A stretch of 64,000 nucleotides of DNA from Toxorhynchites rutilus septentrionalis (lineage: Eukaryota; Arthropoda; Insecta; Diptera; Culicidae). The translations under genes and the position numbers were made by a program. The notes below the pieces were generated by a model. It was given only the letters and a program-made list of their open reading frames with translations, searched no databases and was not told the origin of the DNA. Positions 34,079-45,214 of the stretch are shown here, piece by piece. Each line of letters begins with the position of its first letter. The stretch's first letter is position 1. The stretch lies in contig NC_073746.1 of NCBI RefSeq assembly GCF_029784135.1, forward strand, positions 57,696,097 to 57,760,096. The letters run 5' to 3'.

Positions 34079-34374
34079 TATTTGGTCACAGTGTTACATG
34101 GATAGAAAATATTAAAATAAACTCTTTTATATGAATGTAATTTTAAATTCCCAGAGCAACTGGCAGATTATTTTCAGTAACGATTAGATATTTCCACATT
34201 TTCCTCGATACTGGAAGCCCACCAGTGGTTAATGCTAACTCGATAACCATCTGTTAATAGCACTTGATTGAAACATATTTGGTCACAGTGTTACATGGAT
34301 AGAAAACATTCTAATAAACTCTTTCACATGAATGTACTTCTAAATTCCTAGAGGAACTGGCAGATTATTTTCCG
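34079..34374. repeat. Direct repeat of about 96 bp, spaced 200 bp
   Basis: 34079-34174 and 34279-34374 share TTTGGTCACAGTGTTACATG, then ATAAACTCTTT, ATGAATGTA and AACTGGCAGATTATTTTC, with about a dozen differences. It lies within the nested element at 33830-34905. Confidence 0.85.
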
Positions 34375-34608
34375 GATCTTTCTCGATCCAAACGGAAAGA
34401 ATTCCGTGCGTGTATGTGTGTGTGTGTAGCGGCTGCTTCGAGATCTTCCCGGGGAACCGTTTGTAGCATCACTCTCCTCCTGATGGATTCCCTTCTGGTC
34501 TAAGGTGCACAAACAGGCTCTTGGTGACACCGTTCATCCGCGCTTTCATGATAAATGAAGAGCTTCACCACAACAGCGACAACATGCTCCAATCGCTGTT
34601 CAATTAGA

Positions 34609-34643
34609 ACTGAGTGGATTTCCGAGCGGCGCTCGCTTATATA
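34609..34643 (-). promoter_or_regulatory. TATA plus initiator, minus strand, inside repeat
   Basis: On the minus strand TATATAAG (complement of 34636-34643) is followed by TCAGT (complement of 34609-34613). The initiator A at 34611 is 32 bases after the first T of the TATA box, the classical spacing. ATTGG (CCAAT-type) words lie just upstream. Downstream is a moderately GC-rich stretch with an ATG at about 34547 but only a short frame. It may be a captured promoter or the promoter of the parent element. Confidence 0.4.
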
Positions 34644-35326
34644 CCGATTGGTGATTTCAATAGCCTATTTTGAAAGCAAATTTAAGACTATTGAAACAAG
34701 TTTTTGGATCAGAAAGTAACAAGTATAGAACGCGTAGACATTTTATCTTTCGAATGAAGTGTTTATCATATCATTTCGTTCAGTTGTTTAGGAGCTATTA
34801 ACACTCAATATCTCGGTCTTCGGCGTAACGCTTTCGTTTTCGAAACTTTGATTTTACACCCCGGTATAGAAATGAAAGACGTAGTCCTACGTCAAAAAAA
34901 ATTAATCCAGAATCTCTCAGGAGGTGATAGATGATCATATTAGATGGAAAAAATCCCTCTACATATGCGTTCGAATTTCTACAATGACAGAGTAATAAAA
35001 AATTTTTCTGTTTCGGGCTCTGTTGTCTCAAACTGGCTCTACATTAAAAAGTACACTTCGGAAGACGATTCTGTTACTTCCATTTGAAAGATGAGAAAAT
35101 TTAGTACAGAACATAATAGATAGTGGATAGTGGAGAGTGAATAAATTAGTGGATTGATATAAAATTTCAGAAATGAAAACTTAAAAGCTAGTCATTTCGA
35201 ATGTGTTATTACTGATTTTTTCCTAAAAATTCATATTAAACTTAATTGTTTCTGTCAATTACATTAAAGCTCTCTAACTTCTCTACAATTTGTTCTTTGA
35301 CACTCAACTTCTATTTTTCCTTATAT

Positions 35327-35566
35327 CACTCTGCCTTCTCAACGTAGGTATTACTAGCGTCATTTTTATTAGTAGTACCTAGTTGAGATTTCTATGCCGA
35401 AAAACACGCCATGAATATAATCTGGAGTGACAAGCACTAGAATATGCATACTGTGGTCAAGTCGTAAGAAATTTCTTTGACGAAAAATTCCCCGACCAGA
35501 ACGGGAATCGAACCCGAACACCCGGCATGAGAATGTGGGACGCTAACCACTCGGCCACGGGAGCAC
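35327..35566 (-). mobile_element. tRNA-derived SINE, family A copy 3
   Basis: Minus-strand A box TGGCCGAGTGG (complement of 35547-35557) and B box GGTTCGATTCC (complement of 35504-35514), head ending at 35566. The body is similar to copy 1, but the 3' tail with GAA repeats is missing, so it stops near 35327. No clear target duplication. Confidence 0.88.
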
Positions 35567-35590
35567 AATCGGGTCATATATAATCATTAA

Positions 35591-36960
35591 TTTCATTGTC
35601 CTATTTTTCTAATTTTATTTTCATTTTTCGAATTTCTTTCATTATTCACATTTTTATCATTTTCTCATATCTCATTTCTCATCTATGGATATCAGCTTAT
35701 TTTATTACACCTCACGCTCTCCCACAATTTATATGAGTGCAAAATTAGCTTAAAGCAAATGAAAAATGTGAAAATATCATTCCCTGAAGCACCGGAGATA
35801 AAATCCTTCAACTGAAGGAGGATTCTTTCCGCAGAGCATAAATTCGCTACACCAATCAGAACGGCAATGCAACCCCACTCACCCACACCATTGCTTACTA
35901 GGAATCTCATCTCTTCATTTTTTGATCCAATGCCGGTGTGCTCGAGATTCTCGAATTTGTTTCACACATCGTCGGCAATCATCAGCATAATCTATGGGAA
36001 GTACACGCATCGCTGTGCCTCTGCGTTCGTACCCCGAGGCTACGAAAAGAGATGCGTGTGTATGTAGCTCCGCAGTTGAGGAAATGTATTGCGATAATAA
36101 TTTTTATTTCCTCCCTTGGACGTATTCCGCTCCCGATCCCAACTCTTCGAAATCGTTCGAAATCGTTCGTCTTCCAGATAATTGCTTCTCGGTTCTCAAT
36201 CACCCGCAGAGTGCTCTCACGTACCGAGTTCGTACAAGGCCGAAACTTACACCGGAGCATAATCATCACGCAGGAAATAAAGCCATCATTTATGATACAA
36301 TGCAGATTGTGTAGCAGCTCTGGTGGAGTTTTTCAAATTGCTCACTCGTTGCGATACGTGTAGGCAGTAATTGCTCGTTAAACATCATCTAGCATTCCAG
36401 TGTTTCTCAGAAGGGCAAGTCGATTACTAACGCGCGCTATGTGTGTACGAAACTGGCCAGTCTTGGACCGGATTGCGTTCACTTTCAGTACCCGCAAAAG
36501 CACGGTTGCGTGCCATTGATTACTTCAAAATATGCTGAACCAACTGCATCGATGCGCTAAGTGCTCGATTGCACTACAAACTGACATTGGTCGAGCCGAG
36601 ATTTGAATTTGTTTCTCTTGCATTTCATATGATAACACTGGTTGTCATTGTTCGACCAACGAGTGGAAAGTTGACAAACCCATTTATGGTGACGGGTGTT
36701 TATCGATCATCGGTAATGCCCATATCGAAAACACAATTGACTTTCCACACGAATTTGTCCTAATGCGTTCCCGAATAGAGCGATTTCCATATATAGGATT
36801 ATGGTATTATAATATCAACCAGCACTCGAAAAAGGCTCGGCGACAAAATCGAAACAGAGAGAGAACCGAAAAATAGGTTAATCGCTTATTATTCCACACC
36901 AGTCGGTGTCATAGCAGCAGAGCCGCTGCTGATGCAAACAGTCAAATAAATGCGAGCTGA
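35591..36960. other. Unannotated, partly GC-richer stretch
   Basis: Overlapping frames on both strands around 35692-36363 show no domains. The composition contrasts with neighbouring repeats and has no second copy in the window, suggesting single-copy host DNA. Confidence 0.35.
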
Positions 36961-36963
36961 GTT

Positions 36964-36991
36964 TATATAACATCAGCTGTGGCGTTTCAGT
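36964..36991 (+). promoter_or_regulatory. Candidate TATA/initiator promoter
   Basis: TATATAA (36964-36970) is followed 25 bases later by the initiator A in TTTCAGTG (36986-36992). An E-box CAGCTG lies between them, and a CAGCAG..CTGCTG hairpin lies upstream near 36920. No coding frame follows; AAACTTG|GTGGAAG near 37010 could be a donor of a non-coding first exon. Support is from motif spacing only. Confidence 0.3.
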
Positions 36992-36992
36992 G

Positions 36993-37520
36993 CTGGCTCT
37001 TGGAGCAAAACTTGGTGGAAGCTTGAACACATGTTTGAAATAAACTCAAACCAGAATGAGGCATTATAGAGTGTTATTGGTGTAGTGATGTAGACTGTAA
37101 TCATAAAACTAATACATCTTTTATGGTTCAGTATTGATGGTTATTCGAAAAATCGAGGCAATGTTCATAGAAAACTATTTTAAACAAGCAAATTACGAAC
37201 GGAGCATGAACGGAGCCCAGCAGTAGCCGAAATATTTCATTCCAATTAATTTGAGGTTTTGAACATGTTTGTATGAAGTGTTTCAGAGCCACTGATACAT
37301 TAAAATAATCGATTATGATCTTAATACCAAGAGTTTCTCTACAACTTTTCAACTACAGTAATATATCTCTAATGTGAGATCGATACTAATTAATAAAAAT
37401 TTGAATGAACTCAATGTAATATTGTTCGCCCCATTAAACACATTTAAAACAAACAGAAACAAAACAAATTTCGGTTTAATTATGCTACATTTATAAATAG
37501 TTTGTTGTTATTATTTCATA
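36993..37520. other. Unannotated AT-rich stretch
   Basis: No domains, element ends or RNA genes were recognised between the candidate promoter and the mariner relic. Confidence 0.45.
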
Positions 37521-37529
37521 GAGTCGAGA

Positions 37530-38220
37530 TGCTACAGTTTGTTAGTTACAGTTTGGTTTATAATCGATTAAATTGCCATTTGCCGCCAAAACAGCCTCGA
37601 TGTGCTCCCAGAACACACCGAAGTTGTTTAAGAACATACAGTCCAGGTCTATTCGACTCCAGTTACGGATCCGAGTCTTGTTGTAAGCTTGCCACTGATT
37701 AAGATCAGCAACGCAACTACGCAGCATGAACTTCGAACGTTGTTTTGTGTGGCTTGGATTAGACGTTGGTTGATGAACGATGAACGCAACAACCCTATGA
37801 TATCCCCTTTTTATCCCCAGTATAAGAACCACTTCCGTTTTTGCAGATGTCGAAACGAAGCCCAGGACGCATGAAACCCAGTTTCGTGCGTCTGGATCAT
37901 TCTCAAAGCTCGAAGAAGATACGAAAACGGTTTCCAAGTTACGCCTAATGTTTCTGCTAGTTCAAGTCGCGTCTGTCTTGAATCCTCATGAAATAATGCC
38001 ACCAATCCACCAAATTTTCTCAGCTCCCAGTGACGCTTCAGTTCTTCGAAATTAAAATCTCTACATCTCTTCAGATGTGAAACTATTCGCGACACATTCT
38101 CACATTGATTGCGATCTCAGCAACGAGCATTCGATTCGTTTCAACCACAGATTTCTTCGAGTTACACACGAAAAGCAAAACATCCCGCAAATGACGCTTC
38201 GTTGGTTCGAATGTCTCCAT
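37530..38220 (-). pseudogene. mariner transposase relic, internally deleted
   Basis: On the minus strand it begins at ATG 38220 with METFEPTKRHLRDVLLFVCN and SVVETNRML, the N terminus of mauritiana-type mariner transposases. It continues after a frameshift with ELKRHWELRKFGGL and HEDSRQTRLELAETLGVT, then IQTHETG. YTGDKKGIS in another frame corresponds to the first catalytic motif TGDEKW. A large central deletion removes the other two Asp residues. WEHIEAVLAANGNLID near 37555 resembles the family's C-terminal end. No terminal repeats were recognised. Inactive. Confidence 0.7.
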
Positions 38221-38525
38221 TTTCTCAACTGATTCTGATGAATGTTCTCAATAAAAATTATCGTAAATTGTTTATAAGTACCGTACCTTTCATTTTGACG
38301 TTTCGATGCTGTTTTGGTAAAAAATTACTGCTGGCAAAAGACATATTTCTAATCGAGCGAAAATTGTGACGAGTCGAGATGGTAGGAAAAAATGAGGAAA
38401 GTTCAGTCTTATCAAGAAGAAAAATGGGCAATGAACCAAAGCTAATTTGCCTCTCCACAATACCACTAGGCTTGTTGATATTTTTGAAAGCGGAGAGACG
38501 CCTAGGGGAGGTGGGGGTAAAACGG
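38221..38525. other. Unannotated stretch
   Basis: Two small frames on the minus strand and one on the plus lack features. No element ends recognised. Confidence 0.45.
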
Positions 38526-38984
38526 GCATGTTAAGAAGAACTTCAATTATATCTTTGGAAACTCATGTTTCCCAAAACTTTGATGCAGTTAGTTTCTTGC
38601 AATTCAATAAACTGTTTATCTACCTAATTGGCCAAATATTTTACAAAAAAGTGTTTTTCAATGTTTTTTATTAAAATTAAAACAGACCGAAAAGTACAAC
38701 TTTTTTTTGGTTGCGTTAATATGGAAATATAGTAGGGGGGAATATGGACAGGTTTGTAATAAAGCGTAGAGGTTTATCGATCGCGAGAGGAATTATTCTA
38801 TTCAACCAAGGTCTGAACTCATCACGAATGTGCGTTAAATGATGAAAAAATCGAATTAATCCACCAAGAAGTGATGTCGTGCTTTTCAGCAGTATAAAAG
38901 GACAGACCCTCAACTATTTTGCTTTTGGTTCCAGTCAGCTTCTAAACAGTCCACATTTGGCGATTCGATTTCAATTTATAGAAT
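38526..38984 (+). repeat. Repeat R2, copy A (promoter-like)
   Basis: It is about 90% similar by eye to 59929-60354, same orientation, starting CATGTTAAGAAGAACTTC and ending around TTTATAG. Copy A has extra bases near 38700-38745. The right third holds TATAAAAG at 38893-38900 and CCAGTCAG at 38931, and the block TTTATCGATCGCGAGAGGAA is conserved. No coding frame and no TG..CA long terminal repeat ends were established. Confidence 0.85.
38893..38938 (+). promoter_or_regulatory. TATA-box-like site in R2 copy A
   Basis: TATAAAAG (38893-38900) followed by the initiator-like TTCCAGTCAG about 40 bases later. In copy B the box reads TATAAACG (60267-60274). The spacing is longer than usual, so transcription initiation here is only suggested. 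Confidence 0.3.
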
Positions 38985-41560
38985 CACGCGGAATCATGTA
39001 CGATTTTCGGTTTTTGTTTCCCTTTTCCACTTTTGAACAGTATTCTTTGCCATAGGGTGGCTTGAATATTATAGAATGACACGTAGAAGGTGTTCTCATT
39101 AACAGAAATCGGAAATTCAAAATGTAACTATACAAATCAACCACCTGTCCATATTTATATATATATATCACATATATTCCACTGTCCGTATTACCCGCGG
39201 TTCCCCTAACAGTGTACAACTTTCTACGTGTACATAGCGCATAACAGCGCAGCCTCGCCGACAACAGAACCACAAGCCACCCTCTCGTCAAAACTGTCAA
39301 TAAATAAACTAAAAGTATATTCGAAAAAGGTGGCATTATTCTTTGAATTTTGCGAAGCTGCTTCAATTATCCAGTAGTAAGCCTATCGTGAGACCCAGTT
39401 CGAGGGATCTCTTGCTATTAACACTTTTCCGAGAACTGACAGTAAAGCTTATACAGTAGCATTCTTTTTCTTCATAAACACTACGCTCAATGCAGGAACT
39501 TCTCCCCATCAACATATTATTCTGATCATGATTGTATCCTCAAATTTATTCTTGTGCGAGATTCCAACATAAACTCGCAAGTTAAACACAAACCAAAATA
39601 CAGGTACAAATTAAACGTTCAAAGATGATTTTATCAATCATTCATAATATTTTACTCATAAATGAAATAACGTTTGCGTATACATGTTTACCCGGTCAAT
39701 GTTCACTTTGAAATACGAATGATATATTTCAAAGCAAGAATTACCTGGGCAAATGTGATGCACCAGGCAAACGTATGCCGTCCGACACTCGATAACGCAC
39801 GCTAAGGTTTGGTTGCGAGAGGCCGCCTCTTTCGACGGCGGATTAGCGGTCACTCGTTAAATGGGGACCTCGCCCCCATTACATTAGCCTCAGAACAAAT
39901 TTCATTACGAAAAAAATAAATTCATAATAAAAATTGTGCTGCGATGACGTTAATATTTACGTGCCATTTTTTCGTACCAATTCTTTTCACGTTATTAAGA
40001 CATTTATGCTTCATATTTTTAATGTTAAGGTTGTCTACTTAATTTTCACAAAACCTTCCAAAACCCCGTTCATTGATATTAAATTATCGTTTAGCCATAA
40101 AGAACAATACTGAAAGAAAAGAAGACGGCATTTTAATTGCGCCTACACTAATTTTTAAAAATTTCCCGCATCATTCTCGCATAATTTGAAAAAAAATTAT
40201 TAAAATTTCTCAGTTCACTGTGTATTTCAATTACTCACTCAGGTAATATCCCGATGCTCATTTTAAATATTTACATTCTGTACTATTTTTGCAGGAATGT
40301 TCCTATCGTGCAAATCTAGGGTAAATGTATGTGAGACCATTTACTGTTATTTTTACATGTTCCAGAATGTTCTGATAAAAAAGAATGTAGGAACATCGAC
40401 TATGCTCTACGCCAGTACAAATGATGTGAAAACTATCACGGATTCATATGCAGAAAGGGTTTAATTTTTCCTTTTTTATGATTAAACTTTCATCCATGGA
40501 AATGCACAGCAAAACACTTTCTTCCCATTGTTTCAGTCCATCGCTAGATGTGTTATTTGATAGGTGCAAGGGGAAATTGTGTATGGCAGTGCATTAAAAT
40601 GATCGAACATGTCTAAGCCTTTGTCAATTCCATTCAGAGCATCAATCATAGCGATAGCTGGCTGGAAATTGCGTCACACTCGATTCATTATGTTATGGAT
40701 ATTGAAATTCGTATAATATATCGATTTGTATTGTTCGTATGCAGAAGTAAACAAATAACCAGAGGAAATGTGAGTATATTTAAATGGCCCATACTTCGTA
40801 TTTGCCTTTCTATCCTTCTCTTTTAACGCATATTCCCAGAAAGTTATTCCCAAAAAAATGAAAGCAAAGCACTAACATTCAAAGTACATACAACATCAAC
40901 AACAAAAATTTGATGTCCCAACACTATGTAGAAATAGAGTTTGTTTGCTTCTCTGTTTAGGAAATGCCGTTGGGGAATCAGGTCACACGTAGAGATGACC
41001 TAGTTTCAAGAGAGCTGCGGCAAAGATGTACACACATCTATACAGTCACAGTCGCAGCATAAAGTAAAATCTCGTGCCGCTCACAACACACTACCACTGA
41101 TCCCCCCTCCCCCACAAACGTGCTTCAAACAGCAGCGCGTTCCGCCTTCTCCCTTTTCCAGCTTTTTTTTCTCTCTCGCTACATCCCACAGAAAACAGAC
41201 AGCTTTTTTTTTGTTATGTAGGCCAAAACGGTTCTTTGTGTAATCTGAACTCTTCTGCTTGTAAACGGCGGTGGGCACATGATAGTTCGGTCGAGGAACG
41301 AATGATGAAGGGGTAAATGAAATACAAACTTGTTTCATATCTCCGTGAAGAGAGATATGTCCGAGAAATAGAGATAGAGATAGAGCGACAGCCGTCTTCT
41401 GTCAGTGGGAAATATAATCAATCGTTGCTGACAGTCAGGGTGTTTATTGATGAATTCATGCTACGACATGTGTGGAATTCATGAAAATGAATTTACGGAT
41501 CACGAAACTAGTGTTCTTTTTTAGATATCATTTTCTTATGAATCGATAGTAGAAATTTGA
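38985..41560. other. Unannotated stretch
   Basis: Mostly AT-rich, with minor frames (38971-39366 minus, 39656-39853 minus, 41081-41338 minus) lacking domains. A block of about 70 bp at 39690-39790 (TTGCCTGGTGCATCACATTTGCCC on the minus strand in part) recurs inverted at 48250-48300. No gene recognised. Confidence 0.4.
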
Positions 41561-41674
41561 TCGGATGATAATCCATACAGAGCAATTCCACCCCAAATCT
41601 GCCGAAAAACGACAAATTTTGACGCGATCCTCTTCGATTTTTTTTAAACTTGGTACAAATGATGGAAACTACAA

Positions 41675-42888
41675 AAAATCACAATTTTCATTATCTTATG
41701 ATCAATTTTGATTGCGACTGATTTTTTATAAGGGCGTATGCAGAAACATGGATTTTTTTCAATAAATCGTAACTCAAAATCTAGATGCGCGATTAAAATA
41801 TAACCATTTAGGAAAAATAACATTTTAAATTTACTGTTAAAAATCTTAAAAATCGCTTTTGATATTTTTCTTGTATATTTTTATTGGAAAGCCCTTTCAA
41901 TTTAACAAAGCTTGACGTATAGTGGTGCCGTGATAAACTTACCAAAATGGAGAAATAATGTTTGGATTTTTTTTTTAATTACTCTATTAAATCCTAACCA
42001 TTTAGGAAAAGTAACATGAGAAATGAAATCTTCATGCGATTCTTCATGAAAAACTATATATAACGTTTTATCCTAGGACTAACCGTTCTCGAGATATAAC
42101 CATTTCTTTGTAGTGAAAATAATGTAAGGCGTCGTGCACAAATACGTAACGCTAAAAATCCGGATTTTGGATCGTCTACCCCCCCCCCCTTACGTAACGC
42201 AATTTCCTATCTCTAATAAACAGTAGCGCAACCTCGACCCTCTTCCCCTCTTATCGCGTTACGTTATTTGTGCACAACGCCTTAATGGCTATACGATGTC
42301 GAAACCTTAATCGTAATTTTCACCAGCAGTATGTATTTAACGAACATAATTTTATTAATATTAAAATGATTATATCTCGGGAACGGTTAGTCCTAGGATA
42401 AAACGTTATATGTAGTTTTTCATGTAGAATCGCATGTAGATTCCATTTTCCTTGCTACTTTTCTTAAATGGACACAATTTCACAAAGTATTGAAATTTCA
42501 AAAAAATTCAAAATTTCATGCCTCCATTTTGGTGAGTTTATCCTCGGCACCACTACACGTCAAACTTTGTTAACTTGGAAGAGCTTTCCAATAAAAATAT
42601 ACAAAAAATATCGAAGAGGGGGTGTTTTGAGATGTTTTGTTTTGAGGCTCTAAATATCTAATTAGATTCTTGAGTAAGATTTTTTAACAGTAAATTAAAA
42701 ATGTAATTTTTCCTAAATGGTTCATTCATTTTTCAGTAACTTTGTCATACATCATATTTCAATCAGACATCTGGATTTTGATTTGGCATTTTTTGAAAGA
42801 AAAATCAATGATTTTGATAACGCCCTTTTGAAAAATCAGTTGTAATTGAAACTGGTCAAATGATAATAAAAATTGTGATTCTAGGTAT
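41675..42888. repeat. Long AT-rich palindrome, family P2, with MITE in its centre
   Basis: Left arm 41675-42115 and right arm 42355-42888 are inverted and diverged copies. Matching pairs include TTTTATCCTAGGACTAACCG (42066) with CGGTTAGTCCTAGGATAAAA (42384), and ATCACAATTTTCATTATC with the complement of GATAATAAAAATTGTGAT. A separate hairpin element occupies the centre. Non-coding. Confidence 0.88.
42126..42283. mobile_element. Small MITE with AAGGCGT ends
   Basis: AAGGCGTCGTGCACAAATAC at the left is inverted at the right (complement AAGGCGTTGTGCACAAATAA, then CGTAACGC on both). The ATG on each side, or TAA/TTA if counted inward, would be a 3-bp duplication, which would fit PIF/Harbinger-type elements; inference. 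The interior has a run of ten C residues followed by TTACGTAACGC. Confidence 0.75.
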
Positions 42889-42940
42889 TATATAGAAATT
42901 TTATATTTATAATTATATTTATATATAATATATACAATTA

Positions 42941-43772
42941 CAGCGCGGACTCGATTTTATACAGTTTCTGATTTCTTTTCACTATATATAATCGAATCCT
43001 GTATATAATCGAATCAAAAAAAAATATTTTTTATTCGTTTTTTTTACATGTATTTTTCTTTTTTTGAATATAAAAGAGGGATTTGATTTTTGATTCATCC
43101 CCTTAAAGTCAGAAAATACCTTTCTCACACGAAAAATAAAATTATCCAGATTCTCTCAGAGGGTGATAGACGATCATATTTGATGGAAAAAAAACCTTCT
43201 ACGCATATGTTCAAATTTCAACAAAGATAGAGTTATAGAACTTTTTTTTGTTTCGGACTCTGTTGCCTCGAACTGGCTCTACATTACAAAGTACGCTACG
43301 GAAGACGATTCTGTTGTTTTCATTTGAAAGATGAGAAAATTTGATATAGGATATAGTAGTGGAACATCTAAATTAATGGATTTTAATAACATTTTGGAAG
43401 TGAAAAACTTAAAAGTTAGTAATTGTTAATGTATTACTATTAATGTCATCCTGATTTTTTTTATTAAAATGGATTGATTCAATCAATCAAATTGAAGCTC
43501 TCTAACCGCTCTGCAATTTGTTCTTTGACACCCAACTTCTATCTATCTTAATTTGGCTGCAATATCGATATAATTAAATCTTGGTGAAAATTCAAGCAAA
43601 ATCTTCAAAAATCACGATTTTTACACCACTGTATATGAATTAGTCACTTAAATTACACCTTAACGTTGAAAGGTTACATTTGTTCTTGAAATAAGTCATA
43701 TTTGAAATATAAAAAAAACATTTTTTTTTCAAACTGTATATAATCGAGTCACATATAATCGAGCCCGACCTG
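42941..43772. mobile_element. CAG-ended TIR element, copy 2
   Basis: CAGCGCGGACTCGATTTTAT at the left matches the complement of the right end (CAGGTCGGGCTCGATTATAT). TA flanks at 42939-42940 and 43773-43774. The interior matches the split copy at 33617-35590. No transposase frame, so non-autonomous. TA target and CAG ends resemble pogo-type elements. Confidence 0.85.
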
Positions 43773-43838
43773 TATATATAATATAAAATATATATTTATT
43801 TATAAAATAAATAATATTTATTTCCATATAATAATATA

Positions 43839-43881
<43 letters not shown>

Positions 43882-44350
43882 TTATCCAAGAACTAAGCGT
43901 TCTCGAGATATAATTTGAACGGGCATATCCGGCGGATTCAAAGTACTTGACGATGTCCACTTTCTACGCAACGGGATGGAGCTCCCAGTACACACAAATC
44001 ATGGAGCGCAGTTGCTTTACTGTTTTCGTCATAACTTTCGTTCAACTCATAGCGCTGCCAAATTTGGTTGGGTTACTGTGATTGACGATGCATCAATTGA
44101 GGTCCAGTTTTGTTCCAGCTTTTGTCCAGTTTTTTTTTTATACAAGCGTTCATATCAATAAACAAGGATCGGAACACGGTTGAAAAGCTTCCATAGTGCC
44201 AGAAACGGGTTTGTCCCATCATTGCGTGGACAATCTGGTATGACGCGAATTCCCCGAAATTTGCCTACAAACGCTACCTACAACGTTATGAAGTATAAAA
44301 CCTATGGATTATTTTCTGTGGAGCTATGGCAATTTTCAGCTTTATACTAG
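43773..44350. other. AT microsatellite and unannotated stretch
   Basis: (TA)n at about 43843-43876 is followed by TTTTATCCAAGAACTAAGCG and TTCTCGAGATATAA, a fragment of the P2 palindrome arm. The part 43930-44340 has a short frame without recognisable features. Confidence 0.5.
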
Positions 44351-44352
44351 TA

Positions 44353-44678
44353 AGGTCAAATATGTTGGTTTGTTCAGTCAAAAATATGATCTTCATTTGT
44401 TCATTTGTCCAAATATTCAAATATATATTCAAATGTTTCTAAAAACATAAATAAAATTGTCTTTTTCACGAGCTACAGAAGTTTTTAAAGGATATTTTTA
44501 GGGGTTCATATGTTTTAAAGGTTTATAAAAACCACCTTAGATTGGTGTCAATGTGCCTCTCGTTTGAGCTAACTTTTAATCAATCACCAGATGATTATTT
44601 GGTACGTATTAAAACCTTTTCTGGATTATATCACTTACAAATATTGTTAACATCATACTTACACACCATTTGTATCAG

Positions 44679-44726
<48 letters not shown>

Positions 44727-44935
44727 CATTTAATTAATGCATCTCGATGATTCTGATCATGATCTGTCCGATGCACTGATGTTGGTTTGTCCACTTTGCT
44801 ACTAGAAATTTAAAAAATAAAGAGTCTTTGTATTGAGTGCTGTTCACCTTTAAAATGTCCAAGAAAAGGTAATATTCTGAAGAAAGCCCAAATTATGAAT
44901 GGATCAATAGGATGACAGTAAACTCAAGTAATTTT
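44353..44935 (+). repeat. Pogo-like non-autonomous element, copy 2 (3' truncated)
   Basis: It starts after a TA with AGGTCAAATATGTTGGTTTG and matches 51583-52210: TAACTTTTAATC.AT.ACCAG, TTTTCTGGATTAT, CACCATTTGTATCAGATTTA and AAAATGTCCAAGAAAAGGTA. A TA microsatellite (44682-44723) expanded inside it. The right end is missing. Confidence 0.85.
44682..44723. repeat. (TA)n microsatellite
   Basis: About 21 TA units within the pogo-like element copy. At the same point copy 3 (near 51930) has only TTACATAGC, so the expansion is specific to this copy. Confidence 0.95.
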
Positions 44936-45214
44936 AATTATAGTTATACCTCGATATAAAGCAACTTAATTTTTTTCTCGTTACGCTATATCGAAGCAAA
45001 ACTATTTTTCTTATTGATGCGAAACGGTTCATGATTACTCTAAAATCCGCAAAAACTAATTTTCTATCACCCAACAGTATTTCTAAACCCGTTTAACATA
45101 ATTTTCGTAGACAAACATGATCAGTTTGGTCTGAAAAGATCTGAAAAAATTGAAGTGAAATTGGTATCGCATTGGTAAGTGTTGGTATAAGTATTGGTAA
45201 ATAAATGGATAGTA

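Larger units (their letters stand above)
33830..34905. mobile_element. Element with GACGTAGGACTACGTC ends, nested
   Basis: The left end (GACGTAGGACTATCG at 33853) and right end (GACGTAGTCCTACGTC at 34878-34893) are inverted. Inside them TTCGAAAACGAGAGCGTTACG (near 33936) pairs with the complement of CGTAACGCTTTCGTTTTCGAA (near 34825). These give terminal inverted repeats of over 100 bp. The interior has a direct repeat and a promoter-like site. Boundaries are approximate. Confidence 0.65.
33617..35590. mobile_element. CAG-ended TIR element, copy 1, with nested insertions
   Basis: It begins TA then CAGGACGGACTCGATTATAT and matches 42941-43772: shared words are ATAATCGAATCCTGTATATA, TCATCCCCTTAAAG, GGTGATAGA.GATCATAT and CGGAAGACGATTCTGTT. 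It is split by a foldback element (about 33830-34905), and near its right end by a SINE (35327-35566). TA plus CAG ends resemble pogo-type elements; inference. The right end survives only as AATCGGGTCATATATAATC after the SINE. Confidence 0.7.

Noticed and set aside
38526..38984. Solo long terminal repeat of an LTR retrotransposon
   Set aside because: No TG..CA ends, no 4-6 bp target duplication and no internal retroelement sequence nearby; kept only as one possible explanation of R2.
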